NCBI RefSeq assembly: GCF_010974945.1
Contig: NZ_JAAIVB010000010.1
Location: forward strand, 32,570 to 96,569
Direction of reading: 5' to 3'
DNA length: 64,000 nucleotides
From: Noviherbaspirillum galbum
Lineage (GTDB): Bacteria; Pseudomonadota; Gammaproteobacteria; Burkholderiales; Burkholderiaceae_D
Part shown: piece by piece, positions 9,192 through 17,200 of the stretch
Layout of the letters: every line of letters begins with the position of its first letter
Numbering within the stretch: position 1 is the first letter of the stretch
Position numbers and translations under genes: made by a program
The notes under the pieces: generated by a model
What the model was told of the DNA's origin: nothing
What the model saw: only the letters and a program-made list of their open reading frames with translations
Database searches by the model: none

Positions 9192-9223
9192 TTGCTTAGT
9201 CGCTTAGTCGCTTAATTGCTTAG
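9192..9223. repeat. Four tandem 8-bp repeats
   Basis: Four head-to-tail octamers of the form TNGCTTAR (TTGCTTAG, TCGCTTAG, TCGCTTAA, TTGCTTAG) between the aldolase gene and the convergent binding-protein gene. The last unit covers that gene's stop codon at 9220-9222. A short simple repeat like this can change length by slippage; here that would affect only the extreme end of the downstream gene. Confidence 0.7.
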
Positions 9224-10038
9224 TGGGAGAAATACCGGCGGAGCATCCGGTCCATCGCGCCCGACGCCTTCAGGCTTGCAATGCCATCGTTGATGCGGGC
9301 GACCAGCTTTTCGCCTTGCGGATAATCCCGCGACACCGCCATGTGGAAAGCGGTGGGCGGCACGCCTTCCAGCGTTGCCCGGCCGAGATCCGGGTCCGAG
9401 AGCAGTGGCTGGCCGATGGCGGAAAACCCCGCCATGACCTCGTACTTCTCGATGAAGAGATCGCAGCGTCCCGCGTGCAGCTTGCTGATGAGCGAAGGGA
9501 AATTCTGCGTGCCCTGGTCCACCATACCTGGCTTGAGTCCATACGTCTCGTAGTTGTAGCCGGCGACGCCGCAGACCCTGAACTGCTGCAGGTCGGCCAG
9601 CTTGCGGATGGAAAGGCCCGCGGGATGATGCTTGCGCGAGTAGAAGACATTGCTGCTCGTCAGGTAATAAGGCTGCGACAGCAGATACGTCTTCGCGCGT
9701 TCGTCGCTGTACGAGACGTTGAGCGCCATCTGGTAACGGCTTCCGTTCTGGACTTCCTTGAGGCAGCGTGCCCAGGGCAGGAGTTCTATGCCGGGCGGTG
9801 CCGGCTGGTCCTTGAAGATTTGCCGCAGCACGTCCACGGCGAAGCCGGTCACTTTTGCCGTCGGCTTGCCATTCTCTCTTTCGAGATAAGTGTAGGGCGG
9901 CCACTCGCCGATATCCTCGCAGGCATTGATGTTCGCGTCCGCGGCGGCGGCTGTGCCGTGACCACCAAGAAGGAAGGCAACCAAGGCGCATGCAGGAAAC
10001 GACAAGCTTGCAGGCGTGAGGCGGGAAGGGGCAGACAT
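9220..10038 (-). CDS. Periplasmic solute-binding protein, family 3
   Basis: Encodes 272 residues from ATG 10038, chosen because AGAGGTGAC lies just upstream. The signal peptide ends around GHGTAAAADA. The remainder follows the SBP_bac_3 pattern: EWPPYTYLERENGK at the start of the mature protein, GFAVDVLRQIF, then MALNVSYSDERAKTYLLSQPYY, and a C-terminal RINDGIASLKASGAMDRML helix. Such proteins bind amino acids or other small polar ligands. No permease or ATPase gene is adjacent, so it may serve a distant transporter or a sensor. Confidence 0.82.
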   Translation of the reverse strand: MSAPSRLTPASLSFPACALVAFLLGGHGTAAAADANINACEDIGEWPPYTYLERENGKPTAKVTGFAVDVLRQIFKDQPAPPGIELLPWARCLKEVQNGSRYQMALNVSYSDERAKTYLLSQPYYLTSSNVFYSRKHHPAGLSIRKLADLQQFRVCGVAGYNYETYGLKPGMVDQGTQNFPSLISKLHAGRCDLFIEKYEVMAGFSAIGQPLLSDPDLGRATLEGVPPTAFHMAVSRDYPQGEKLVARINDGIASLKASGAMDRMLRRYFSH

Positions 10039-10182
10039 GTCACCTCTGGAGAAGTGGAATCTGTCTGCCAAATTATGTTGCGGAAACAGTAATGTCAACA
10101 AACATTATCGCTTCCGTTTTGCCTCGTTCCAAAACGCGACAGGTCCGAGGAGGGCACCGACAAGCAAGGGTAAGGCAGGTGT

Positions 10183-10626
10183 TTAGTTATAGTGCTTGTA
10201 CACCGAGTGCCTACCATCCTTGTCGACGAGCAAGACGTCGAAAGCATCCTTGCGCGTGCCTTCCATGCCGGGCGACCCGACCGGCATTCCCGGTACGGCC
10301 AGGCCCTTGGCCTTCGGTTTTTCTGCCAGCAAGCGCTTGATTTCCTGGGCCGGGACATGCCCCTCGAGCGCGTAGCCTTGCACCACGCCGGTGTGGCAGG
10401 AACCGAGGTCGTCGGGCATGCCCATCTTCTCGCGGTAATCCGAAGGATTCTCCACATCCTTCGCCTTCACCTTGAAACCGTTCGCTTCCAGATGCTTGAT
10501 CCACTCCTTGCAGCAACCGCAGAATGCGCTCTTGTACACTTCGATCACGGGTTGTGCCGCCGATGCCACGAGATGCACGGCCAGCACGCCGGCGGCGAGG
10601 GCCGGGGCCATCAAATGCTTTTTCAT
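10183..10626 (-). CDS. DUF411 metal-binding protein
   Basis: Encodes 147 residues from ATG 10626, with AAGGA upstream; the longer frame to 10974 would run through the copper promoter region. A signal peptide (ending LVASAAQP) precedes a DUF411 domain with SAFCGCCKEWIKHLEANGF, a CxCC cluster suited to binding soft metals, then GSCHTGVVQGYALEGHVPA. DUF411 proteins are often encoded with copper-resistance genes and are presumed periplasmic. Here it diverges from the copper operon starting at 10862. Confidence 0.85.
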   Translation of the reverse strand: MKKHLMAPALAAGVLAVHLVASAAQPVIEVYKSAFCGCCKEWIKHLEANGFKVKAKDVENPSDYREKMGMPDDLGSCHTGVVQGYALEGHVPAQEIKRLLAEKPKAKGLAVPGMPVGSPGMEGTRKDAFDVLLVDKDGRHSVYKHYN

Positions 10627-10790
10627 GATTTCCTTTATGTCAATCTCCGGTGGGCCGCTTCGGCGGCGGGACAGTGAATGCCGTGGTGCCAGTCCAGTCG
10701 TTGCCGACGCGTCATCCGCATCAAGCGCCATTTTGACATATCGAGGTTCGGCCCAAGGCGATCCATCACGCGCACCAGGGACGGTTGGCC

Positions 10791-10821
10791 TTGACCTTCC
10801 CCCCATGGGAAGGCTTATCAT
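10791..10821 (+). promoter_or_regulatory. CueR/MerR-type copper-responsive promoter
   Basis: A -35 hexamer TTGACC (10791-10796) and a -10 hexamer TATCAT (10816-10821) are separated by 19 bases, the over-long spacer typical of MerR-family promoters. Inside the spacer lies the perfect dyad CCTTCC-N7-GGAAGG (10795-10800 and 10808-10813), which matches the CueR operator consensus. Transcription would begin near 10828 and run into the copper operon. No cueR gene is in the window, so the regulator is encoded elsewhere. Confidence 0.82.
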
Positions 10822-10861
10822 TCGACGAACTGGAAAATTTCCACCGCAGCACGCTGACGCC

Positions 10862-11278
10862 ATGTCCGGATTTCTCAAGACCTTCCTGCTTTGCTTGTTG
10901 ATGGCAGCCTTGCCCATCCAGGGCATGGCCGCGGTCGTCAAGGCATCTTGCGGGCCGGAGCGGCATGAAACCACGATGATGCATCACCAGCATGACCAGG
11001 CGATGGATGGCCATCATCACGGCATGGCTCCAACGGACGCCGATCAATCCGTTTCCGATACCGGCCATGCCCACAAGGGTCCGCACAAGAGCGCGCAGAA
11101 AAGCGATTATTGCAGTGCCTGTGCTGCGTGCTGCCTTGGCGCCGCGGCGCCACCGTCCGCCATGACCTGGAAACCCGTTCCCGGCGTCCGCCTGGCTGAC
11201 GCCCTGCCTCCGCCGGCCGGATTCGCCGGCCATGTCCCGAGCCGTCTAGAACGACCTCCACGGCAAATTTCCGCTTGA
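10862..11278 (+). CDS. His/Met-rich exported protein of the copper operon
   Basis: Encodes 138 residues from ATG 10862; an in-frame ATG at 10805 falls inside the promoter and is rejected. A signal peptide (FLLCLLMAALPIQGMAAV) is followed by a His-rich stretch (MMHHQHDQAMDGHHHGM), a Cys cluster (YCSACAACC) and a Pro-rich tail. The composition fits periplasmic copper binding and it may belong to the loosely defined CopL/DUF2946-like proteins. It is the first gene after the CueR-type promoter. No enzymatic motif is seen. Confidence 0.68.
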   Translation: MSGFLKTFLLCLLMAALPIQGMAAVVKASCGPERHETTMMHHQHDQAMDGHHHGMAPTDADQSVSDTGHAHKGPHKSAQKSDYCSACAACCLGAAAPPSAMTWKPVPGVRLADALPPPAGFAGHVPSRLERPPRQISA

Positions 11279-11384
11279 TCGACCGCGCGCATTCACGGTG
11301 GCAAGCCGCTGCTTGCGCGCATGCCTGTTGCACGCTGGTGCGTGCCTTCTGGTGTGTACCCGATATCCGATTCAGAGGAAAGAA

Positions 11385-11753
11385 ATGATCATCTACCGAT
11401 GGCTTGCGGCGGCAGCCTTGGCGCTGTCTCCATTGCTCGCCGCTGCGGAACAGGACCCGGCCGACGCCCGGATTGCCGACCCGTCCGCGGCCCAGGCTGC
11501 CGTTCCCGCCCTGGGCTTCCAGTCCAGCTTCAAGGATTACAAGGGCATGGCCGAAGACGCGGATACGCCCGACACCGTCTGGATCGCCGCCAACAAGGAG
11601 ATCGTTGGCCAGGCGAGTCATGCAGGGCATGACGGCCAGGGCGCGGCATCCGCCGTTTCCGCCCTTCCCGAACCGTCCGGGAAAGCAGGTCTGCCGGCTG
11701 CTTCCCACGCGGACCATCAGATGCATGGCATGCAGCATGGAAAGGGGCACTGA
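11385..11753 (+). CDS. Small exported protein of the copper operon
   Basis: Encodes 122 residues; AGAGGAAAG precedes the ATG. The signal peptide runs to about residue 21 (LLAAAEQD). The mature part contains a FQSSFKDYKGMAEDADTPDTVW segment that looks conserved, a low-complexity Ala/Ser stretch, and a C-terminal HADHQMHGMQHGKGH tail that could bind copper. Its stop is followed at once by the ATG of the TolC-type gene, so the two are translationally coupled. It is probably an accessory to the efflux system. Confidence 0.7.
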   Translation: MIIYRWLAAAALALSPLLAAAEQDPADARIADPSAAQAAVPALGFQSSFKDYKGMAEDADTPDTVWIAANKEIVGQASHAGHDGQGAASAVSALPEPSGKAGLPAASHADHQMHGMQHGKGH

Positions 11754-13172
11754 ATGCGCAAGGCAACTACGAGCCGGCGCCTGCTGGCGCCCCTGGCAAT
11801 GTCGAGCGTGCTGCTCGGCGGATGCGCCACGTTCTCGGCCGATGGCGGTTTCGACATGGTCTCCACGCTGACTCGAGAACGCACGGGCCACGCGGTCGAG
11901 CGCCCCACGCAGGATGAATCGACCGGCCGGTCCCGCACGCGGCAGCTTCTCGCCTCTCCGCTCAGCCCGGACGCTGCCGTCGAGCTTGCCTTGCTCAATA
12001 ACAGGAACCTGCAGGCGTCATTCGCTGAACTCGGCATCGCAGAAGCCGACCTGGTGCAGGCCGGCCGCATGCGCAATCCCGGCGTTTCGTTCAGCCGCCT
12101 GCGCGGCGGCGAGGATGTGGAAATCGAGCGCGGCATCATGTTCGACCTGATCGGGCTGCTGACCATCCCGGTACGCAGCGGTATCGAGCAGCGTCGTTTC
12201 GAGCAGGCAAAGCTGCAGGCGGCGAGCAAGGCAGTCGGCCTGGCAGCCGACACCCGCCGTGCCTATTTCAATGCAGTGGCCGCGGCGCAAACGGTGCAAT
12301 ACATGGCCCAGGTCCAGGAATCGGCGGAGGCCAGCGCCGAACTGGCGCGACGCATGGCCAGGGTAGGCAACTGGAGCAAGCTCGACCAGAGCCGCGAGCA
12401 GGCGTTTTATGCGGAAGCGACGGCGCAGGTCGCCCGGGCAAGGCATAACAACGTTGCCGCCCGCGAGCAGCTTGCCCGCCTGCTGGGACTGTGGGGAGAC
12501 GATGCGGCCAGCTTTACGCTACCCGATCGTCTGCCCGACCTTCCCAAGGTCCTGGACGAGGCGGCAAATGCCGAGCAGCAGGCGATGCAGCAGCGCCTCG
12601 ACGTGCAGATGGCAAGGCGTGATGCGGAAGCAACCGCGGGCGCCCTCGGCCTGAGCAAGGCGACGCGTTTCGTCAACGTGCTCGACGCTGGCTACCGCAA
12701 CAAGAGCGAAACCGGCAACCCGAGGAAGAACGGTTATGAAATCAGCCTCGAGCTGCCGCTGTTCGACTGGGGCAGCGCGCGCACGGCCAAGGCGGAGGCG
12801 CTCTACATGCAGTCGGTTCACCGCACGGCGGACGCCGCCGTGCGCGCCCGCTCGGAGGTGCGAGAGGCGTATTCCGCCTACCGGACCAGTCATGACCTGG
12901 CACGCCATTACCGCGACGAGGTCGTGCCGCTCCGCAAGAAGATTTCCGACGAACTCCTGCTGCGCTACAACGGCATGCTGGCCTCCGTCTTCGAGCTCCT
13001 GACCGACGCCCGCGAACAGATAGTCAGCGTCAACGCCGCCATCGAGGCGCAGCGGGACTTCTGGATCGCCGAGACAAACCTGCAGGCGGCCATCAACGGC
13101 AGCGGCGGCACGTCGAACCTGCCGCGCCCCGCCGACAGGCAGCTTGCAGGCACGGCACAGGGACACGATTAA
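11754..13172 (+). CDS. TolC-family outer-membrane efflux lipoprotein
   Basis: Encodes 472 residues. The signal sequence ends in LLGGCAT (lipobox), so the N-terminus is lipidated. Two OEP repeats follow (about 70-260 and 270-460) with long coiled-coil helices, as in CusC and OprM. The start abuts the stop of the preceding gene. No membrane fusion protein or RND pump lies in this operon, unlike cusCBA, so partners must be encoded elsewhere or the protein acts with the downstream oxidase. The copper role is inferred from the CueR-type promoter and neighbours. Confidence 0.85.
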   Translation: MRKATTSRRLLAPLAMSSVLLGGCATFSADGGFDMVSTLTRERTGHAVERPTQDESTGRSRTRQLLASPLSPDAAVELALLNNRNLQASFAELGIAEADLVQAGRMRNPGVSFSRLRGGEDVEIERGIMFDLIGLLTIPVRSGIEQRRFEQAKLQAASKAVGLAADTRRAYFNAVAAAQTVQYMAQVQESAEASAELARRMARVGNWSKLDQSREQAFYAEATAQVARARHNNVAAREQLARLLGLWGDDAASFTLPDRLPDLPKVLDEAANAEQQAMQQRLDVQMARRDAEATAGALGLSKATRFVNVLDAGYRNKSETGNPRKNGYEISLELPLFDWGSARTAKAEALYMQSVHRTADAAVRARSEVREAYSAYRTSHDLARHYRDEVVPLRKKISDELLLRYNGMLASVFELLTDAREQIVSVNAAIEAQRDFWIAETNLQAAINGSGGTSNLPRPADRQLAGTAQGHD

Positions 13173-13183
13173 AAGGAACGAAC

Positions 13184-14569
13184 ATGATTTCCCGCAGAGA
13201 CTTCTTCAAAGGTGCCGGCATCGCGGTCGGTGCCGGTCTGGTCAGCCGCGCCGGCGCGGCAACCTTGCCGGAACTGGTGACCGCGGAAGGGGCGGGCACA
13301 TCGCCGCCTCCGCTGCCTCCCAATGGCCGCCCCTACTATCCGGTCGTTACCTTGAACGGCTGGTCGCTTCCCTGGCGGATGAACAATGGCGTGAAGGAAT
13401 TTCACCTCGTCGCCGAACCGGTCGTGCGCGAACTCGCTCCGGGGATGAAGGCCAACTTGTGGGGATACAACGGCCAGAGCCCGGGCCCCACCATCGAGGT
13501 GGTCGAGGGCGACCGCGTGCGCATTTTCGTGACCAACCGCTTGCCGGAGCACCACAGCATCCACTGGCATGGGCAGCGCCTGCCTTCCGGCATGGACGGC
13601 GTGACCGGGCTTACCCAGCCCGGCATCCCGTCGGGCAAGACCTTCGTTTACGAGTTTACCGCCCAGCGTGCCGGCACCTTCATGTATCACCCGCATGCCG
13701 ACGAGATGGTGCAGATGGGGATGGGATTGATGGGGTTCTGGGTCACGCATCCGAAGAACCCGGCGGAGCACCGCGTGGACCGCGACTATGCCATGCTGCT
13801 GTCGGCTTATGACATCGACCCGGGCAGCTATACGCCGCGCGTCAACACCATGCTCGACTTCAATCTCTGGGCGATCAACTCCCGCGTCTTCCCCGGCGTT
13901 GCGCCGATGGTGGCGAGCCGCGGCGATCGCGTACGCATCCGCGTCGGCAACCTGACGATGACCAATCATCCGATGCATCTTCATGGATTCTCCATGGAGG
14001 TCACCGGGACCGACGGCGGCTGGATCCCCAGGACGGCACGCTGGCCCGAGACCGTGGTCGATATCGGCGTCGGGCAGATGCGCAACCTGGAATTCGTTGC
14101 CGACGTGCCGGGCGACTGGGCATTCCATTGCCATAAGTCGCATCACACGATGAATGCGATGGGGCACAAGGTTCCGACCATGATAGGCGTGAAGCAGGAC
14201 GACATCGCCGGCAAGGTCGGCAAGCTCGTTCCCGACTACATGGCGATGGGCGACAAGGGCATGGCGGACATGGGTACGATGCAGATGCCGATTCCCGACA
14301 ACACGCTGCCGATGATGGGCGGCGAAGGTCCGTTCGGCAGCGTTGACATGGGTGGCATGTTCACCGTCGTGAAGGTGCGTGAAGGCCTCGGGCGAAATGA
14401 TTACCGCGATCCGGGCTGGTACCAACATCCCAAGGGCACCGTGCCGTGGGAATGGACCGGCGAAGTCCCTGATCCGGCACGCGCCCCTGCTCCCGCGCCT
14501 GCGGCTGCTTCCGGCACGCCGGGCATCGAACTGAACGTGCGAAAGCCGCAGGGCCACGGCCATCACTGA
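13184..14569 (+). CDS. Tat-exported multicopper oxidase
   Basis: Encodes 461 residues, beginning with a Tat signal (ISRRDFFKGAG). Copper ligand motifs are all present: HWHG (127-130), YHPHADE (from 168), HPMHLH (262-267) and HCHKSHH (315-321). Two clear cupredoxin domains plus a Met-rich segment (about 350-390, MGDKGMADMGTMQM) resemble CueO/CopA-type cuprous oxidases, which turn Cu(I) into less toxic Cu(II) in the periplasm. It ends in a His-rich tail (GHGHH). It lies 11 bases after the TolC-type gene in the CueR-type operon. Confidence 0.9.
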   Translation: MISRRDFFKGAGIAVGAGLVSRAGAATLPELVTAEGAGTSPPPLPPNGRPYYPVVTLNGWSLPWRMNNGVKEFHLVAEPVVRELAPGMKANLWGYNGQSPGPTIEVVEGDRVRIFVTNRLPEHHSIHWHGQRLPSGMDGVTGLTQPGIPSGKTFVYEFTAQRAGTFMYHPHADEMVQMGMGLMGFWVTHPKNPAEHRVDRDYAMLLSAYDIDPGSYTPRVNTMLDFNLWAINSRVFPGVAPMVASRGDRVRIRVGNLTMTNHPMHLHGFSMEVTGTDGGWIPRTARWPETVVDIGVGQMRNLEFVADVPGDWAFHCHKSHHTMNAMGHKVPTMIGVKQDDIAGKVGKLVPDYMAMGDKGMADMGTMQMPIPDNTLPMMGGEGPFGSVDMGGMFTVVKVREGLGRNDYRDPGWYQHPKGTVPWEWTGEVPDPARAPAPAPAAASGTPGIELNVRKPQGHGHH

Positions 14570-14609
14570 TGGCGCGTTTAACAATATTCAAGCAATGAAG
14601 GAAAATCTC

Positions 14610-14933
14610 ATGAAGGCAATTCTCAACTCCCTCGTTGCCGCAGCCCTGGCGCTCGGCGCGGTCACCGTCGCCACTGCGCAGAGTGCGCCATCCGCGGCCA
14701 GCGCGCCGGAGGCGATGTCCACAGGCGAAATCAAGAAGGTCGACAAGGGCGGAGGCAGGCTCACCATCAAGCACGGCCCCCTGAAGAACCTTGGCATGGA
14801 CGCCATGACGATGGTCTTCAAGGTCAAGGATCCGGCGATGCTCAACGAGGTCAAGGTGGGCGACAAGATCAATTTCGTCGCCGACAACCCCAATGGCCAG
14901 TTGATCGTGACGCGGCTGGAGAAGCAACAGTAG
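14610..14933 (+). CDS. CusF-like periplasmic copper-binding protein
   Basis: Encodes 107 residues from ATG 14610, with GAAGGA upstream; ATG 14595 is also in frame but lacks the signal. A signal peptide ends near ATAQSA. The CusF_Ec fold is marked by GEIKKVDKGGGRLTIKHGPL and LGMDAMTMVFKVKDP. His and the MxM pair match the CusF copper ligands, with Met where E. coli CusF has Trp44, as in many betaproteobacterial homologues. It likely carries copper to the oxidase or to efflux. It is the last gene of the copper operon. Confidence 0.88.
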   Translation: MKAILNSLVAAALALGAVTVATAQSAPSAASAPEAMSTGEIKKVDKGGGRLTIKHGPLKNLGMDAMTMVFKVKDPAMLNEVKVGDKINFVADNPNGQLIVTRLEKQQ

Positions 14934-15029
14934 AAGCAGCAGCAGAAGCAGCACCAAGTCTGGCATCCCGCGGTTGAGGCGGGCACGGAGCCGATTGCAT
15001 GCCATGGCGTTCCTTGATAACCTGCGCCG

Positions 15030-15977
15030 ATGGAACAGGACGACCTACGCCAGGATATTTTCAAGAGCCGCATCCGGCTGCGCCACCTTGACTGCTTCAT
15101 CTGCGTCGCCAGGACGGGCCATGTGGGCAAGGCGGCCGACGCCCTGCGCATGAGCCAGCCTGCCGTCTCCAAGACGCTCTCCGAGCTGGAAGAGATCACC
15201 GGTTCGGCACTGCTGGTGCGCAACCGGCAGGGCACGCGGCTGACGAGGGAAGGAGAGGATTTCCTGCGTCATGCGCTCGCCGTCATGGAAGCGCTCGGCG
15301 CCGCGCAAGCCTCGTTTGGCGGCAAGGGCCAGCACGCGGCGGAAACGCTGGTCGTGGGCGCATTGCCCACGGTCGCGCCGGACCTGCTTCCCGCCGCGAT
15401 CAAGACGTTCAGGGAAGCGTATCCGGAAACCGGATTCGTGGTGCGCACCGGCGCGAACGCCGAGCTGCTGGCGCAACTCAAGAATGGAAATTTCGACCTG
15501 GTGCTCGGCCGGCTCTCGGATCCTGAAATGATGGTGGGCCTGACCTTCGAACTCCTGTATGTCGAGCCCATGGTGTTCGCGGCGCGTGCCGGTCATCCGC
15601 TTTGCCGTTCGGCCCCGGCATTGCAGGCGGTGGTCGCCTTCCCGCTCATCGTCTGGCCCGCCAACACGATACCGCGCCATCATGTCGAGAGTTACCTTCG
15701 CGGCCGCGGCCTGAAGCTTCCCCCTGATTGCCTCGAAACGCTGGATGTCGCGCTGGCGCGGCAGATGGTCCTGCAGACCGATGCGGTATGGTTCACTCCG
15801 CTGGGCGCTGTCCGCAACGACATGCTCAATGGCGCGATCCAGGCGCTCGATCTTCCCTCCGCGGGCGAGGAGCCCGTCGGCCTGCTTCGCCGCAGCGACT
15901 GGAAACCCTCCGGGGCCGCATCCCGCTTTACCGCCGATCTGAACCGGGCCGCGGAAGGTATCCGCCTTGCGAAGTAA
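15030..15977 (+). CDS. pcaQ: LysR-family regulator, PcaQ type
   Basis: Encodes 315 residues. A winged helix-turn-helix lies at about 18-77 (RLRHLDCFICVARTGHVGKAADALRMSQPAVSKTLSELEE), followed by a LysR substrate-binding domain with VGALPTVAPDLLPAAI and DLVLGRLSDPEMMVGL, which read like PcaQ, the activator of protocatechuate degradation. No pca genes are in the window, so the target is elsewhere or the name is only a family label. The next gene is a PobR-type regulator in the same direction. Confidence 0.75.
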   Translation: MEQDDLRQDIFKSRIRLRHLDCFICVARTGHVGKAADALRMSQPAVSKTLSELEEITGSALLVRNRQGTRLTREGEDFLRHALAVMEALGAAQASFGGKGQHAAETLVVGALPTVAPDLLPAAIKTFREAYPETGFVVRTGANAELLAQLKNGNFDLVLGRLSDPEMMVGLTFELLYVEPMVFAARAGHPLCRSAPALQAVVAFPLIVWPANTIPRHHVESYLRGRGLKLPPDCLETLDVALARQMVLQTDAVWFTPLGAVRNDMLNGAIQALDLPSAGEEPVGLLRRSDWKPSGAASRFTADLNRAAEGIRLAK

Positions 15978-15994
15978 AGCAAATCCGGGAACAT

Positions 15995-16011
15995 GGTAGA
16001 GTCGTTCTACC
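15995..16011. promoter_or_regulatory. Short dyad between the two regulator genes
   Basis: GGTAGA-GTCGT-TCTACC, a perfect 6-base inverted repeat with a 5-base spacer, lies 18-34 bases upstream of the AraC-type gene start. It may be an operator or part of its promoter. Nothing shows which protein binds it. Confidence 0.35.
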
Positions 16012-16029
16012 GGATATCCCTGCCCAGCC

Positions 16030-16932
16030 ATGAACCGCGCCAGATCCATCCCCGTCTATCAACTCTACGGTGAACACGAGTCGTGGCTGACGCCGGACAT
16101 GGTGCATTGCGAATCCATTGCCGACCGAAGCCGCCTGCATGACTGGCACATCAAGCCGCATGAACACGTCAATCTTTTCCAGGTGCTGTACCTGCGTTCC
16201 GGCCGCGCGATCGTGCAGCTCGATGACGAGCGGCGCAACGTGTCGGGTCCGCATCTCTTGCTCGTGCCGGCGGGATGCATCCACGGATTTCATTTCGACG
16301 ACGATGCGCAGGGAACGGTCGTCACGCTGGCGCATGCATTCGCCGCTCGCCTGAACAAGGTGGCTGACGGCGGCATGTTGCGCCTGACGCGCCCGGTCCT
16401 GCATCCGGTCGGCGGCGAGGAAGAGGACCGCCAGCTGCAAACGATGATCGACGCGATCCATCGCGAGTACCGTGACCATGCTCCCTACCGCAACGAACTC
16501 CTGGAAAGCCTCTTGGCCGCACTGCTGATCTGGTTGTCACGGATCGCCGCGGCTTGTCATGCGACGGAGGAGCTCAACCGGGGCGCCCGGCACTTCAAGG
16601 GTTTCTGCGAACTGGTCGATCGCTGGTATGACAGGCATTTCCACATCGACCACTATGCCAAAGAAATCGGCATTACCTCCGCCCATCTGAATCATCTTTG
16701 CCGCCAGGCTTCCGGAAAGTCCGCCCTCGAGCTCATTCACGAGCGGCTGCTGCTCGAGGTGAAGCGCAATCTCGTCTACACCTCGATGAGCATCAGCGAA
16801 GTGTCCTACGCCACCGGCTTCGCCGATCCGGCTTACTTCACCCGTTTCTTCAGGCGCCTCACCGGGATGAGTCCCCGTGATTTTCGTGAACGCGCCCGCG
16901 ATCTCCAGCACGACCTGCCGCCGCAGGACTGA
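16030..16932 (+). CDS. AraC-family regulator, PobR-like
   Basis: Encodes 300 residues. A cupin-like N-terminal sensing domain (about 1-140; PVYQLYGEHESWLTPDMVHCESI, LHDWHIKPHEHVNLFQVLYL) precedes an AraC DNA-binding domain (about 200-295) with two helix-turn-helix units, including IDHYAKEIGITSAHLNHLCRQ and ISEVSYATGFADPAYFTRFFRR. It resembles the AraC-type PobR regulators that respond to 4-hydroxybenzoate and switch on pobA. pobA is not in this window. The name is by resemblance only. Confidence 0.78.
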   Translation: MNRARSIPVYQLYGEHESWLTPDMVHCESIADRSRLHDWHIKPHEHVNLFQVLYLRSGRAIVQLDDERRNVSGPHLLLVPAGCIHGFHFDDDAQGTVVTLAHAFAARLNKVADGGMLRLTRPVLHPVGGEEEDRQLQTMIDAIHREYRDHAPYRNELLESLLAALLIWLSRIAAACHATEELNRGARHFKGFCELVDRWYDRHFHIDHYAKEIGITSAHLNHLCRQASGKSALELIHERLLLEVKRNLVYTSMSISEVSYATGFADPAYFTRFFRRLTGMSPRDFRERARDLQHDLPPQD

Positions 16933-17023
16933 CCGCAACGACCCGTCGCGCCCGTTCGTGGCGGCCGCACAACTCTTCCACTCCTTCAGCGCAATCCGCT
17001 TTTTCTGGAGGGAAAAATATGCG

Positions 17024-17074
17024 ATGCTTTCTCTCAGTAACGCTTTGGGAGGGGGAGTGGGCCCGCCAGGATAA
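17024..17074 (+). CDS. Possible 16-residue peptide ending inside a terminator
   Basis: A 16-codon frame, MLSLSNALGGGVGPPG, starts 12 bases after GGAGG (17008-17012). A second ATG at 17019, in another frame, is closer to the same signal. The stop codon TAA lies in the loop of a strong intrinsic terminator. The arrangement resembles a leader peptide or tiny ORF, but it could be chance at the 3' end of the AraC gene transcript. Confidence 0.25.
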   Translation: MLSLSNALGGGVGPPG

Positions 17075-17102
17075 GGGGAGTTGTCCTGGCGGGTCTTTTT
17101 TT
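17062..17102 (+). terminator. Intrinsic terminator after the AraC-type gene
   Basis: A perfect 10-base stem (CCCGCCAGGA at 17062-17071 with TCCTGGCGGG at 17084-17093), a 12-base loop, then TCTTTTTTT. It ends transcription coming from the two regulator genes. Confidence 0.9.
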
Positions 17103-17200
17103 GTGCCGACGGATCAAGCGGGCGCTTGGCCGCGCTTCATTTCACGCCACGGAAGCGCCAGCGTCGCGCCGGAACGATCTGCTTGCAGGCAGTTTCGCGC

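Noticed and set aside
10805..11278. ATG 10805 as start of the first copper gene
   Set aside because: It lies between the -35 and -10 elements of the CueR-type promoter, so it would not be in the transcript.
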